Origin: Pseudomonadales bacterium
GTDB lineage: Bacteria > Pseudomonadota > Gammaproteobacteria > Pseudomonadales > Halieaceae
DNA length: 64,000 bases
Direction: 5' to 3'
NCBI GenBank assembly: GCA_024234735.1
Contig: JACKNV010000012.1
Span: 20,980 to 84,979 of the forward strand
Each line of letters starts with the position of its first letter. Position 1 is the stretch's first letter. Below the pieces are notes generated by a model that saw only the letters and a program-made list of their open reading frames with translations, did no database searches and had not been told where the DNA came from. The position numbers and the translations under genes are program-made. Of this stretch, positions 25,379 through 33,319 are shown one piece after another.

Positions 25379-25654
25379 ATGGCCGGGTTCAGACTGACCA
25401 AGCCCTATACCATGTCCAAGGAGGAGGTACGCACGGCGGCGGAAGGCCTGGCGAAGAGTCTGGAGCGGGAGCACGGGGTTCGTTCGCGCTGGCAGGGGGA
25501 CACGGTGCGCATTACCGGCGCGGGAGTGGATGGGCAGATGTCCTTCGACGGCGGGGTCATTGATGTCTCGGTGAGACTGGGCCTGCTGGCCTCCATGTTC
25601 GAGCCGGTACTGCGCAGTGAAGTGCAGCGTTATCTCGACACACACGTTACCTAG
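25379..25654 (+). CDS. Polyhydroxyalkanoic acid system family protein
   Basis: A 91-residue cytoplasmic protein whose pattern (FRLTKPYTMSKEEVRTAAE, SRWQGDTVRITGAGVDGQM, VRLGLLASMFEPVLRSEVQR) matches the small PHA-granule-region family known as polyhydroxyalkanoic acid system protein. Members are found with PHA synthesis and phasin genes, but the biochemical role is not known. The fold seems to be alpha plus a four-strand sheet. It starts with ATG at 25379 behind AAGGGGGAAG. With the two phasins and PhaD-like TetR it makes a local PHA group. A PHA synthase is not in the window. Confidence 0.8.
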   Translation: MAGFRLTKPYTMSKEEVRTAAEGLAKSLEREHGVRSRWQGDTVRITGAGVDGQMSFDGGVIDVSVRLGLLASMFEPVLRSEVQRYLDTHVT

Positions 25655-25669
25655 CGGGCAGTGACCCGG

Positions 25670-26737
25670 TCAGCCCAGCAAAGTGGCGCCGCGCAGCGGG
25701 TCCGGGTCGGCCAGTATCGCGGCGAACGCCTCTGCCAGATACTTGCTGCGTTCTATACACTGCTCCCAGTAGCGCAGGCGCTCATCGTGCGCCAGGCGGC
25801 TGAAATCCGTGCGGTCCGGTATCTTTCCCAGGGGCAGGTCGGCTATGAACCGATCGCTGGGGCACAGCAATACCAGCGCATCCCGGTGCTGGATGGCCGC
25901 CTGTCGCCAGGGCAGGAACTTGTCGAACCAACCCGGTATGATGCCGGCCGAAAAGTGCGGGTAAAGTAGCAGGCCGTCGCCGCGAAACTGCTCCAGGTCG
26001 AAGTGGTAGTCGATGATGCCGCCGTCCCAGTATTGCCCCGGGGGAGCCCCCGGAATATCCCGTTCCCCGGTCAGCACAAACGGTATCGCTCCGCTGGCGT
26101 GCAGCGCCGCGGTGACATTGTCCTCGCCCAGCCTGCAGTAGGTGGTATCAAAATCGTCCAGGTTCAGGCCCGCTCGCGGTCGGCAGCCGCTGTGGAACAC
26201 CACCCGCTGGAATTGCAGGCTCAGCAGGCGTCGGCTCAGGGCGTTGCCCAGCGCCGCCGCACCCATGGCGGTGGCCAGCAGGGTGTGGGAAGAGGCGGCC
26301 GCCGGGCCGCGCCCACGCGCGGTGACGATATGGGTCCGGATGCGGGGGTGCCCGACCAGGGCTGCCGCGCCCTGCGCGCCCAGCAGCTGCTGCAGGATGT
26401 CCAGACTGACCGCGCTGACCTGCCCTGCCGAGGGTCGCGAATCGTAGCGTTGCGCCAGGTACGCCCGCTCCAGGCGGTCGATGGCGGCCACCGGGTCGGG
26501 CATCGCGAGGCAGGCGTGGCGCCAGGATCCAATGGATGAGCCCAGTACCGACAGCGGGCGTTCGCCGGCGGCGAGGAAGTCGCCGAACAGCAGCCGGTCA
26601 AGGTGACCGAGAATCAGCCACTTCGGTCCTCCCGATGCGCCCAGCAGCAGGCTGAACAGGTCGGCGGACCAGCCCTGGTCGGCTATCCGCCTGGCGGCCT
26701 CCCGGCCCAGGTAGACCGACAGGGCCCTAGCGGCCAC
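25670..26737 (-). CDS. Patatin-like phospholipase family protein
   Basis: A 355-residue acyl hydrolase of the patatin superfamily. The oxyanion/glycine-rich motif GASGGPKW lies near residue 33-40, the nucleophile elbow is GSSIGSW (Ser in GxSxG, near residue 68), and the catalytic Asp is in YWDGGIIDYH (DGG). The catalytic dyad is thus complete. There is no signal peptide. It starts with GTG at 26737 and overlaps the end of the AraC-family gene by 11 nt, indicating translational coupling. The substrate, phospholipid or PHA/other ester, is unknown; nearness to PHA genes is suggestive only. Confidence 0.85.
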   Translation of the reverse strand: MAARALSVYLGREAARRIADQGWSADLFSLLLGASGGPKWLILGHLDRLLFGDFLAAGERPLSVLGSSIGSWRHACLAMPDPVAAIDRLERAYLAQRYDSRPSAGQVSAVSLDILQQLLGAQGAAALVGHPRIRTHIVTARGRGPAAASSHTLLATAMGAAALGNALSRRLLSLQFQRVVFHSGCRPRAGLNLDDFDTTYCRLGEDNVTAALHASGAIPFVLTGERDIPGAPPGQYWDGGIIDYHFDLEQFRGDGLLLYPHFSAGIIPGWFDKFLPWRQAAIQHRDALVLLCPSDRFIADLPLGKIPDRTDFSRLAHDERLRYWEQCIERSKYLAEAFAAILADPDPLRGATLLG

Positions 26738-27725
26738 TGCGCACGTCCCGCGGTGAGCGACCGGTCCATTTGGCGTAGGCGCGGCGGAAGTTGGAGGCGT
26801 CGTTGAAGCCGATCAGGTAGGCGATGCTCGACAGGGGCAGGCGGGTGTTCTGCAGGTAGCGGGTGGCGTGCTCCGCTCGCACCTTGTCCAGCAGTGCCTG
26901 GTAGGACTGCTGCTCGGCGTCCAGCCGGCGCCGGTAGGTGCGCGGGCTGAAGTTGAGCATTTTCGCCAGCTGGGGCATCTGCGGGTACTGGCCCTCCAGT
27001 TTGCGAAGCAGCTGCAGGGTGCGCTCCGCCACGGAGTCTTCTTCCTCCAGGTCGGCCAGCAGCCTGGCGCACTCGTTTTCGTACAGGGTCCGCAGCGCGG
27101 GGTTGGACGAAGGCAGGGGGGTATCCAGCAGGCTGCTGGGGAAGCCGATCCGCCCCTGTACGCAAGCGAACTGCACGTCGCGGCCCAGTACCCGGTAGTA
27201 TTCTGCGGCATGGGCCGGCTCGGGATAGGGTGCCTCGATGTGCAGACTCAGGTCCTGTTTGTTCAGCAGGCCCCGCAGGGTATTGAGCATGGCGCCGTAC
27301 ATCAGTTCATAACTGAATTCCAGCGGCGTGTCGGCGGTCCCGCCGGTCGTACTCAGGATGCAGGTGTCGTCGACTATCTCGAATTCGATGTGCAATGCCG
27401 GTGCCAGCAGGTGGTAGTACTTGAGGAACAGCTCCATCACCTGGCGGAGGTCGCGGCAGGTCATGAAGGCCTGTCCCAGTACTGCGTGGGCACTGAGATT
27501 GAGGCGCAGACCCAGGTGCAGTCCCAGGGCGGGGTCGCCGGTGAGGCGCAGGGCATTGTTGACCAGAATGTTGAAATCGCGGTCGCTGACCCGGGCGCCG
27601 ATGCCGGCAAGGCCGGCTGCATCGAGGCTGGTTCCCGCCAATAGTTCCTGCCGGTCGCAGCCCTGTCCCTCCACCATGGCGATGAGGATGAGGGCGTACT
27701 GGGCCGGAATGCTTGCCTTAACCAT
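26727..27725 (-). CDS. AraC-family transcriptional regulator
   Basis: A 332-residue regulator. The N-terminal 190 residues resemble the arabinose-binding-like effector domain of the OruR/ArgR-type branch (PF12625), including a hydrophobic ligand pocket region around LEFSYELMYGAMLNTLRGLL. The C-terminal double helix-turn-helix (about 235-330) has LPLSSIAYLIGFNDASNFRR, the diagnostic second HTH, and ends with FRRAYAKWTGRSPRDVR. It is transcribed divergently from the ferritin-like gene with 105 nt between them, and is coupled to the patatin gene downstream. Candidate binding repeats lie at 27741-27758. Confidence 0.9.
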   Translation of the reverse strand: MVKASIPAQYALILIAMVEGQGCDRQELLAGTSLDAAGLAGIGARVSDRDFNILVNNALRLTGDPALGLHLGLRLNLSAHAVLGQAFMTCRDLRQVMELFLKYYHLLAPALHIEFEIVDDTCILSTTGGTADTPLEFSYELMYGAMLNTLRGLLNKQDLSLHIEAPYPEPAHAAEYYRVLGRDVQFACVQGRIGFPSSLLDTPLPSSNPALRTLYENECARLLADLEEEDSVAERTLQLLRKLEGQYPQMPQLAKMLNFSPRTYRRRLDAEQQSYQALLDKVRAEHATRYLQNTRLPLSSIAYLIGFNDASNFRRAYAKWTGRSPRDVRSGR

Positions 27726-27740
27726 GCCCTATTTGGCCAC

Positions 27741-27758
27741 AAATGACTGGAAAATGAC
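27741..27758. promoter_or_regulatory. Direct repeat, candidate AraC-type operator
   Basis: AAATGAC occurs at 27741-27747 and again at 27752-27758, 11 bp apart, one helical turn. That is the spacing for the two HTH motifs of one AraC-family monomer. It lies 12 bp upstream of the putative -35 of the ferritin-like gene, a class II/class I activator position, and just upstream of the AraC gene itself. Confidence 0.4.
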
Positions 27759-27769
27759 AACACTTTACC

Positions 27770-27798
27770 TTGTGAGCTGCGCGAGCATGGATCATATT
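27770..27798 (+). promoter_or_regulatory. Putative promoter of the ferritin-like gene
   Basis: TTGTGA (27770-27775), a 17-bp spacer and CATATT (27793-27798) give a plausible sigma-70 promoter 33 bp before the start codon. The -10 is weak, which fits activator dependence. Confidence 0.45.
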
Positions 27799-27830
27799 TG
27801 TTACATAAAACATCACAACGGAGTCGTTTT

Positions 27831-29021
27831 ATGAACGTTAAGTGGACTGAAAGCACCCCCCGCAAGATCCAGCAGTTCGCCGGAGCAGACTATCCCCGGG
27901 AAAACCCGGACCTGGAGGATCTGTTGACCAGCAGCGACGTGGACCATATCGCCGAGATCTTCCAGACGCCCCTGACCGGCTCCTACAACTGGGACTATCA
28001 GGTGCAGGATGATCGCATCAAGAAGTTGTATGACCTGGGCAAGCAGCTCAACTGGGACCCGGAGGTCGATATCGACTGGGACCGGCCCTGGCCCGAGGAG
28101 CAGCGCCAGCCCGAGATGATGAACCTGCACGACTACGAGCCCTACCTGGCCATGGACGAGAAAACCCGGGACGAGTTCTGGATGCACATGAACTCCTGGA
28201 GCCTGTCCCAGTTCCTGCACGGCGAGCAGGGCGCCCTGCTGGTGGCCTCGCAGCTGTGCTCCTGCGCCCCCACCCTGAACGCCAAGCTGTACGCCGGTTC
28301 ACAGACCTTCGACGAGGCCCGCCACGTCGAGGTGTTCAATAAATACCTGCAGGAGCGGATCGGGATGATGTACCCGATCAACACCTACCTGAAGAGTATC
28401 ATCGACAAGATACTGACCGATGCGCGCTGGGACATGAAGTTTATCGGCATGCAGATCGTGATCGAGGGCCTGGCCCTGTCGGCCTTCAATACCACCCGCG
28501 AGACCACACCTGACCCGGTGCTCAAGGATGTCGTTTACCTGGTGACCCGCGACGAGGCCAGGCACGTGACCTTTGGCGTCAATTACCTGGAGGAGTTCGT
28601 CAAGACGCTGTCCGAGGAGGAGCGCGAGGAGCGCGCCCAGTTTGCCTACGAGGCCTGTGTGGTCAGCCGTGAGCGGCTGGTGGCCACCGATGTGTTCCGG
28701 CATTTCGGCTGGGATGTGGAGGAGGCCCGGCAGAAGGTGCTGGACGGTTTTGTCATGTCGACCTTCCGCAACCTGTTGTTTCAGCGGGTTATCCCCAATC
28801 TCAAGCGCATCGGCCTGCTGACCGACAAGATCCGGCCCAAGTTCGAGGAACTGGGCATTCTGGATTACGAGAACCTGGCGACCGATGGCGATATCGACTG
28901 GAGTGCCATGGAGCGTCCCCTGGATACCCAGGAAGCCCAGTCTCACGAGCAGAGCATGCTGGCCGCCTTTGCCGCGGAGCACGACAAACAGGAAGCGGAA
29001 AGCGCCAGTTCGGCTGCCTGA
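27831..29021 (+). CDS. Ferritin-like diiron-domain protein
   Basis: A 396-residue soluble protein with a ferritin-like four-helix core. Candidate diiron ligands are in HGEQGAL (about 125), FDEARHVEVF (first ExxH), GLALSAF preceded by Glu in VIEGL, and TRDEARHVTFG (second ExxH, about 245). The two ExxH pairs plus two further Glu fit a carboxylate-bridged diiron site of the R2/AurF-like group. An oxidase or oxygenase activity is likely; the substrate is unknown. It starts with ATG at 27831 behind GGAG. It is divergent from an AraC regulator and ends at a strong bidirectional terminator. The C-terminal 35 residues are acidic and Ala/Ser-rich. Confidence 0.8.
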   Translation: MNVKWTESTPRKIQQFAGADYPRENPDLEDLLTSSDVDHIAEIFQTPLTGSYNWDYQVQDDRIKKLYDLGKQLNWDPEVDIDWDRPWPEEQRQPEMMNLHDYEPYLAMDEKTRDEFWMHMNSWSLSQFLHGEQGALLVASQLCSCAPTLNAKLYAGSQTFDEARHVEVFNKYLQERIGMMYPINTYLKSIIDKILTDARWDMKFIGMQIVIEGLALSAFNTTRETTPDPVLKDVVYLVTRDEARHVTFGVNYLEEFVKTLSEEEREERAQFAYEACVVSRERLVATDVFRHFGWDVEEARQKVLDGFVMSTFRNLLFQRVIPNLKRIGLLTDKIRPKFEELGILDYENLATDGDIDWSAMERPLDTQEAQSHEQSMLAAFAAEHDKQEAESASSAA

Positions 29022-29041
29022 TACGGCGGGTTGGCGGAATC

Positions 29042-29072
29042 AAAAAAGCCGGCTGTGAAGCCGGCTTTTTTT
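29042..29072. terminator. Bidirectional Rho-independent terminator
   Basis: A 13-bp perfect stem (29042-29054 with 29059-29071) around GTGA has the core AGCCGGCT flanked by A6 on one side and T7 on the other. It works as an intrinsic terminator in both directions. It ends the ferritin-like gene (21 nt after its stop) and rpsT from the opposite strand. Confidence 0.95.
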
Positions 29073-29122
29073 ATGCGTACGGAGTGCGCCCTCCGCTGGT
29101 ACAGGAAAGGGCGCGGGAGGCG

Positions 29123-29389
29123 TCAGGCAGCGAGTTTCCTGACCTGGGCGTTGAGGCGGCTCTTGTGGCGAGCGGCCTTGTTCTTGTGGATGATGCCCTT
29201 GTCGGCCATACGGTCGATGACCGGCACGGCCTTGTCGTATGCGTCCCTGGCGGCTGCGGCGTCGCCGCTACCGATGGCAGCGTTGACTTTCTTGATCATG
29301 GTGCGCACCACGGAACGCAGGCTGGCGTTGTGATTGCGACGCTTTTCGGCCTGGCGGGCGCGCTTCTTCGCTTGTGGTGAATTGGCCAC
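29123..29389 (-). CDS. rpsT: 30S ribosomal protein S20
   Basis: An 88-residue highly basic helical protein that binds the 5' domain of 16S rRNA early in 30S assembly. The N-terminal ANSPQAKKRARQAEKRR and the C-terminal IHKNKAARHKSRL are unmistakable. Length matches the family (87-88). The start codon is GTG at 29389. E. coli rpsT begins with UUG and the weak start takes part in feedback control, so a non-ATG start here is notable. It has its own near-consensus promoter and a strong terminator, so it is monocistronic. Confidence 0.98.
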   Translation of the reverse strand: MANSPQAKKRARQAEKRRNHNASLRSVVRTMIKKVNAAIGSGDAAAARDAYDKAVPVIDRMADKGIIHKNKAARHKSRLNAQVRKLAA

Positions 29390-29430
29390 TGATACTTACC
29401 TCATTGGGGGTCAAAAATTCAGGAGGCGAG

Positions 29431-29459
29431 ATTATTCACATAAGGCCGGTGCTTGTCAA
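29431..29459 (-). promoter_or_regulatory. rpsT sigma-70 promoter
   Basis: On the minus strand a perfect TTGACA (29454-29459) is separated by exactly 17 bp from AATAAT (29431-29436). The start codon is about 40 bp downstream. The near-consensus quality suits a ribosomal protein gene. Confidence 0.85.
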
Positions 29460-29580
29460 CCGGGTCGGCCCCCGTTGCAGGCTGGCCCGGGCGGCGCCGG
29501 TGCCGGGTTTAAGCCTGCGCCCGCGCTTGGGTATACTGGGGCCTGGCCACCCGGTATCCGGTAGAATCGAGCGCAAGCCC

Positions 29581-30231
29581 ATGACCAGCCAGGCAGTTAC
29601 CAGCACATCGCAGGTGAGCACCGCGGAACGCATCCTGGATGCTGCGGAAGACCTGTTCGCGGAGAGGGGCTACAGCGCCACCTCCCTGGGCGATGTGGCG
29701 GAGCGGGTCGGTATCAGGCCGCCCAGTCTGTACAACCATTTCCGCAACAAGGAGGCCCTGTACGAGGCGGTGCTGGAGCGCCTGCTGGTGACCTTCGCGG
29801 CCCCGCTGGAGGAGCTGGGCCGGGGGCCGGTGACCTATGAGCGGCTGTTCCAGTGGCTGGAGACGATTGTGCGCCAGCACCACGCCAACCCGAACCTGGC
29901 GCGCCTGTTGCAACACGCCGCGCTGTCGGGTGGGCCGCACACCAACGAGCTGATCGAGCGCCTGTTTCGGCCCATGTTCCAGGGCGATGCCAGGGTGGGA
30001 GGCGATGTGATTCCGCTGCTGGCCGGCTCCGGCCTGCAGCCCTGGGCCGTCATGGCCTTCAACAACCTGGTGATGTCCTATGTCACCATGGCGCCGATGT
30101 ACCGCGACCTGCTGGGCCAGGACCCCTTCAGCGAGGCCGCCCTGGAAAACCAGCTGAAGCTCATCAAAACCCTGCTGCAGGCGGTGTTCGAGTACCGGCC
30201 TGGAGGATCATCCGGCATAATGGAAAGCTGA
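29581..30231 (+). CDS. TetR-family transcriptional regulator
   Basis: A 216-residue regulator. The N-terminal HTH spans about 18-62: ERILDAAEDLFAERGYSATS then SLYNHFRNKEALYEAVL, the classic TetR pattern. The C-terminal ligand domain is helical and unassigned. The ATG at 29581 follows AGCGCAAGCCC, a weak RBS; the Ser/Thr-rich first 14 residues look like a flexible lead. It is separated by 25 nt from the tyrosine phosphatase gene, so the two are probably cotranscribed. The ligand and targets are unknown. Confidence 0.88.
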   Translation: MTSQAVTSTSQVSTAERILDAAEDLFAERGYSATSLGDVAERVGIRPPSLYNHFRNKEALYEAVLERLLVTFAAPLEELGRGPVTYERLFQWLETIVRQHHANPNLARLLQHAALSGGPHTNELIERLFRPMFQGDARVGGDVIPLLAGSGLQPWAVMAFNNLVMSYVTMAPMYRDLLGQDPFSEAALENQLKLIKTLLQAVFEYRPGGSSGIMES

Positions 30232-30256
30232 GGTCGGGCGGGAAGCGGTTGCGGGC

Positions 30257-31255
30257 ATGTTGATATCCGATGCGGTGCATATCTGGCGCGAGGCGGATGG
30301 CGTCTACCACCTCGAGTGGGAGGTGAGCCACCCCGATACCCGGGTGACCGTTGAGCCCCTGGATGCCACTGGCGAGCTGCAGTTGCACTACAGTGAGCGC
30401 GCCACCCCCGGGGCGCGGCTGGTCGGGCTGCCTGCCAACCAGCGCCACTTTTTTCGCCTGCGCGACCAGCACGGCAACCAGGTGCTCGCCACCGAGCGCA
30501 GGCTGGGCATGGCCGGCACCCCCAACTTTCGCGATTTTGGCGGCTATCGCACTGCCCGCGGCCAGCAGGTCAAGTGGGGCTACCTGTTCCGCTCGGGGCA
30601 GCTGTCGGCATTGAGTGACGCTGACGTGGCCCTGCTGGCCAGCCTGGAGCTGGATTTGGTATTCGATTTCAGGCGCCTGGAGGAGCAGGCCAGCGATCTC
30701 AGCCGCCTGCCCAGCGAGCCCGGCCCCCGGGTGGTGAGCCTGCCCATCATTCCCGGCAGCAACTCCCGCTTCTTCGAGGAGGCCGATAGTCGGGAACAGG
30801 GGCCCGGGGCGATGTTTGATTTCATGCTGGAAATCAACCGGGACTTCGCCGACGCGCAGGCCGCGACCTACGCCCGCATGTTCAGCGAGGTCCTGGCTGC
30901 CAGGGACGCCCGTATCCTGGTGCATTGCGCGGCCGGCAAGGACCGCACAGGCTTCGCCGCGGCGATTATCCTGCTGGCCCTGGGTGTGCCGCGGGAGGTG
31001 GTGATGCGCGACTATCTGTTGACCGCCCGCTATTACCTGCCCGAGCGGGAGCTGGAGCGGCTGCGCCGCAAGTACCAGCTGGAGCATATGCTGGCCGATG
31101 CCATTCGCCCCATGCTGGAGGTTCACGAGGACTACCTGGCCAGGGCCTTGAACCATATCGACGAGCATTACCAGTCAGTGGAACACTACCTCGCTGACGC
31201 CCTGGGGGTGGGGCCCGCCGAACTGGCGGAGCTGCGGCGCCGTTACCTGGAGTAG
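30257..31255 (+). CDS. Tyrosine/dual-specificity protein phosphatase
   Basis: A 332-residue protein of the bacterial tyrosine phosphatase family (PtpB/Siw14-like). The P-loop is HCAAGKDRTG with nucleophile Cys224 and Arg230. An N-terminal beta-rich region (1-90) precedes NFRDFGGYRTARG, the family's substrate-entry signature, and FDFRRLEEQ is the usual general-acid-side strand. There is no signal peptide. Family members dephosphorylate protein tyrosines or phosphoinositides; the target here is unknown. It is likely in an operon with the TetR gene upstream. Its 3' end overlaps a convergent small gene by 13 nt. Confidence 0.88.
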   Translation: MLISDAVHIWREADGVYHLEWEVSHPDTRVTVEPLDATGELQLHYSERATPGARLVGLPANQRHFFRLRDQHGNQVLATERRLGMAGTPNFRDFGGYRTARGQQVKWGYLFRSGQLSALSDADVALLASLELDLVFDFRRLEEQASDLSRLPSEPGPRVVSLPIIPGSNSRFFEEADSREQGPGAMFDFMLEINRDFADAQAATYARMFSEVLAARDARILVHCAAGKDRTGFAAAIILLALGVPREVVMRDYLLTARYYLPERELERLRRKYQLEHMLADAIRPMLEVHEDYLARALNHIDEHYQSVEHYLADALGVGPAELAELRRRYLE

Positions 31256-31575
31256 GCGGCCAGTGGCCGGGCCTGCGTGGCCAGGCCGTCGGGGCCGACG
31301 AGTTCGGTCTGTTCGCAGGCGTGGCGGGCGGCGCTGATCTGTTTCTTCTGACAGTCCTCGCCACTGTCGGTGGCCACGCACCACTTGCGGTTGCCGTCCC
31401 AGGCGGTGAGCTCGACACTGCGGCCGTCATTGCAGTTCACGGTGTACTGGCCGTAGAGCCGGCCGTCGGCGGTCTCGGCGTTGGATTCGAAGACGATGCT
31501 GGTAGGCCGTGCCGCCAGGCTGGTCGCGGAGGCCAGCAGCAGGGCGATAGCGGCACTCCAGGGTGCGAGTTTCAT
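31243..31575 (-). CDS. Small secreted four-cysteine protein
   Basis: A 110-residue hypothetical protein with a signal peptide (residues 1-21, ending ATSLAA). The mature part has four cysteines (in VNCND, RKWCVA, EDCQK and HACEQ), consistent with two disulfides in the periplasm. The pattern YTVNCNDGRSVELTAW suggests a small beta domain. I do not recognise the family. The start is the ATG at 31575. The last 13 nt overlap the end of the convergent phosphatase gene. The upstream region 31576-31751 is AT-rich and probably holds its promoter. Confidence 0.7.
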   Translation of the reverse strand: MKLAPWSAAIALLLASATSLAARPTSIVFESNAETADGRLYGQYTVNCNDGRSVELTAWDGNRKWCVATDSGEDCQKKQISAARHACEQTELVGPDGLATQARPLAAYSR

Positions 31576-31722
31576 CGGGTGTACCTCAAGGTCATACTGC
31601 TCTCCAGCGCGTTGTCAGGCGAGGAGGTTTCCTAGTATATGACCGTTATACGCCGCAGATGTTACGTCGTGCCACTAATATGTGAATATTTGTAACAGTT
31701 CTGGGAGGGTGGGGGCTTATTT

Positions 31723-31744
31723 GCGGCCGGCATGCGCCGGCCGC
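31723..31744. terminator. Strong hairpin after the small membrane-protein gene
   Basis: GCGGCCGGC (31723-31731) pairs perfectly with GCCGGCCGC (31736-31744) around ATGC. It starts 7 nt past the stop of the membrane-protein gene. No U-tract follows on either strand, so intrinsic termination is doubtful. Confidence 0.45.
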
Positions 31745-31751
31745 CGGGGGG

Positions 31752-31973
31752 TCAGGCCAACCAGATGAGCAGCCAGCCTACTATCGCCAGCAGCAGGGCC
31801 TGCCCGGCCTTGTCCAGCCTGGCGAGGCTGTAGAGGTAGGACAGCGGTGGCAGCAGCAGGGTGCACAGTCCCCAGGCGTAGTCCTCCTTCCAGGAGACGA
31901 TCAGTAGTACAACCCAGCTGGCTAGCAATGCTGCCACGCCAAATGTCATCATCGAGGCGGTTGTCGCGTCCAT
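31752..31973 (-). CDS. Small inner-membrane protein, unknown function
   Basis: A 73-residue hydrophobic protein with two or three membrane segments: about 8-28 (MTFGVAALLASWVVLLIVSW), 33-48 and 58-73. WKEDYAWGL and SLARLDKAGQ are short polar loops. No family is recognised, but an excellent GGAGGAAAG RBS directly precedes the ATG at 31973, so I take it as real. It is divergent from the acyltransferase operon 183 nt away and followed by a strong hairpin. No function can be proposed. Confidence 0.7.
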   Translation of the reverse strand: MDATTASMMTFGVAALLASWVVLLIVSWKEDYAWGLCTLLLPPLSYLYSLARLDKAGQALLLAIVGWLLIWLA

Positions 31974-32155
31974 CTTTCCTCCGCTTGAGCGATTGTCCGT
32001 GCGAGCGGCGCAAGGTTAGCAGAAAGCGCTTTCGCCGTCAGTGCCCGGCGCCGTATTTTATCTGCGTCCGGTGGCCGCCCAGTGGCCGGCGCCGTGGATG
32101 ACTAGTGCCGGGAATTTGGGTATCGTGTGCCGCTTTCACCAGAGGGAGTCCAGGC

Positions 32156-33319
32156 TTGGACGATCCATATGTAGACATACGCCCCTATCGCGATGCCGAG
32201 GTGGCCGCAGTCCTCGCCCGCCTGCTGGGGGACCGCGAGTTTCTCGATACCATGGCGGGCTTCCGCCTGGGCTGGCTGGCGCGCCTGTCGCCCGGCCTGG
32301 CCCGCGCCCTGGTGCGTCGCCGCCTGGCCGGCGAAGTCGGGGGCATCGACGACATCAGCGCCATGCAGAGGCTGATCAAGCGCTACATGGACCGCATGAT
32401 CGAGGACACCACCGGCGGCTTCAGCGTCTCCGGACTGGAGCAACTGGATGCGCGGCGTGCCTACCTGTACATAAGCAATCACCGGGACATAGCCATGGAC
32501 CCGGCGTTCACCAATTATGCGCTGCATCGCGCCGGCCGCGACACCGTGCGCATCGCCATTGGCGACAACCTGCTGACCAAGCCCTGGGTCTCCGACCTGA
32601 TGCGCCTCAACAAGAGCTTTATCGTCAAGCGATCCGTCAGCGGGCCGCGGGAGCTGCTGGCGTCCTCCAGGTTGCTGGCCAACTATATCCAGCATTCGCT
32701 GCTGCAGGAACACGCACCGGTATGGATCGCCCAGCGGGAGGGGCGGGCCAAGGACGGGGTCGATCGAACCGAGCCCGCCGTGATCAAGATGCTGGCCATG
32801 AGCCGCGACAAGGCCAGCCAGACTTTTGGCGAGCACATCGCCAGCCTGGGTATCGTGCCGGTGGCGATTTCCTATGAACTGGATCCCTGTGATGCCCTCA
32901 AGGCCAACGAGTTGTACCAGAAAGCGACTGCCGGCCATTACCTGAAAGGAGCGCAGGAGGACGTGGCCTCCATCGGCCAGGGTATCGCCGGCAACAAGGG
33001 CAGGGTACACGTGGCGTTCGGCACCCCCCTGGGTGACGACCTCGCCGATGCCGGTGCGGTGGCCGCGGAAATCGACCGGCAGGTCATCACTGCCTATCGA
33101 CTGCACGGCACCAATATACAGGCCTACCGCATGCTCCATGGAAGCGCCGCGCCGCTGCCGGCGGACCTGCCAGTCGAGGATGGGGAGTGCAGCGCGCAGC
33201 AATTCGAGCGCAGAATTGCCGCCCTGCCGGCGGGACACCGGGACTTCGCCCTGGCCCTCTACGCCAATGCGGTGCTCAGCAAGCTCTCCCTGGCAGCGGA
33301 CGCCCCGGCCTCTTGCTGA
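32156..33319 (+). CDS. PlsC-like glycerolipid acyltransferase
   Basis: A 387-residue acyltransferase of the glycerol-3-phosphate/1-acyl-glycerol-3-phosphate class. Block I is NHRDIAMDP (NHxxxxD with His and Asp), block II is near KSFIVKRS, block III is WIAQREGRAKDG (the family's EGR/K element) and block IV is VPVAISYELDPCD. There is no clear membrane helix. It likely acylates a lysophospholipid or glycerol derivative at the membrane. The start is the TTG at 32156 because GGGAG sits at the right distance; an upstream ATG at 32105 has no RBS. It overlaps dinG by 7 nt. Confidence 0.85.
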   Translation: MDDPYVDIRPYRDAEVAAVLARLLGDREFLDTMAGFRLGWLARLSPGLARALVRRRLAGEVGGIDDISAMQRLIKRYMDRMIEDTTGGFSVSGLEQLDARRAYLYISNHRDIAMDPAFTNYALHRAGRDTVRIAIGDNLLTKPWVSDLMRLNKSFIVKRSVSGPRELLASSRLLANYIQHSLLQEHAPVWIAQREGRAKDGVDRTEPAVIKMLAMSRDKASQTFGEHIASLGIVPVAISYELDPCDALKANELYQKATAGHYLKGAQEDVASIGQGIAGNKGRVHVAFGTPLGDDLADAGAVAAEIDRQVITAYRLHGTNIQAYRMLHGSAAPLPADLPVEDGECSAQQFERRIAALPAGHRDFALALYANAVLSKLSLAADAPASC

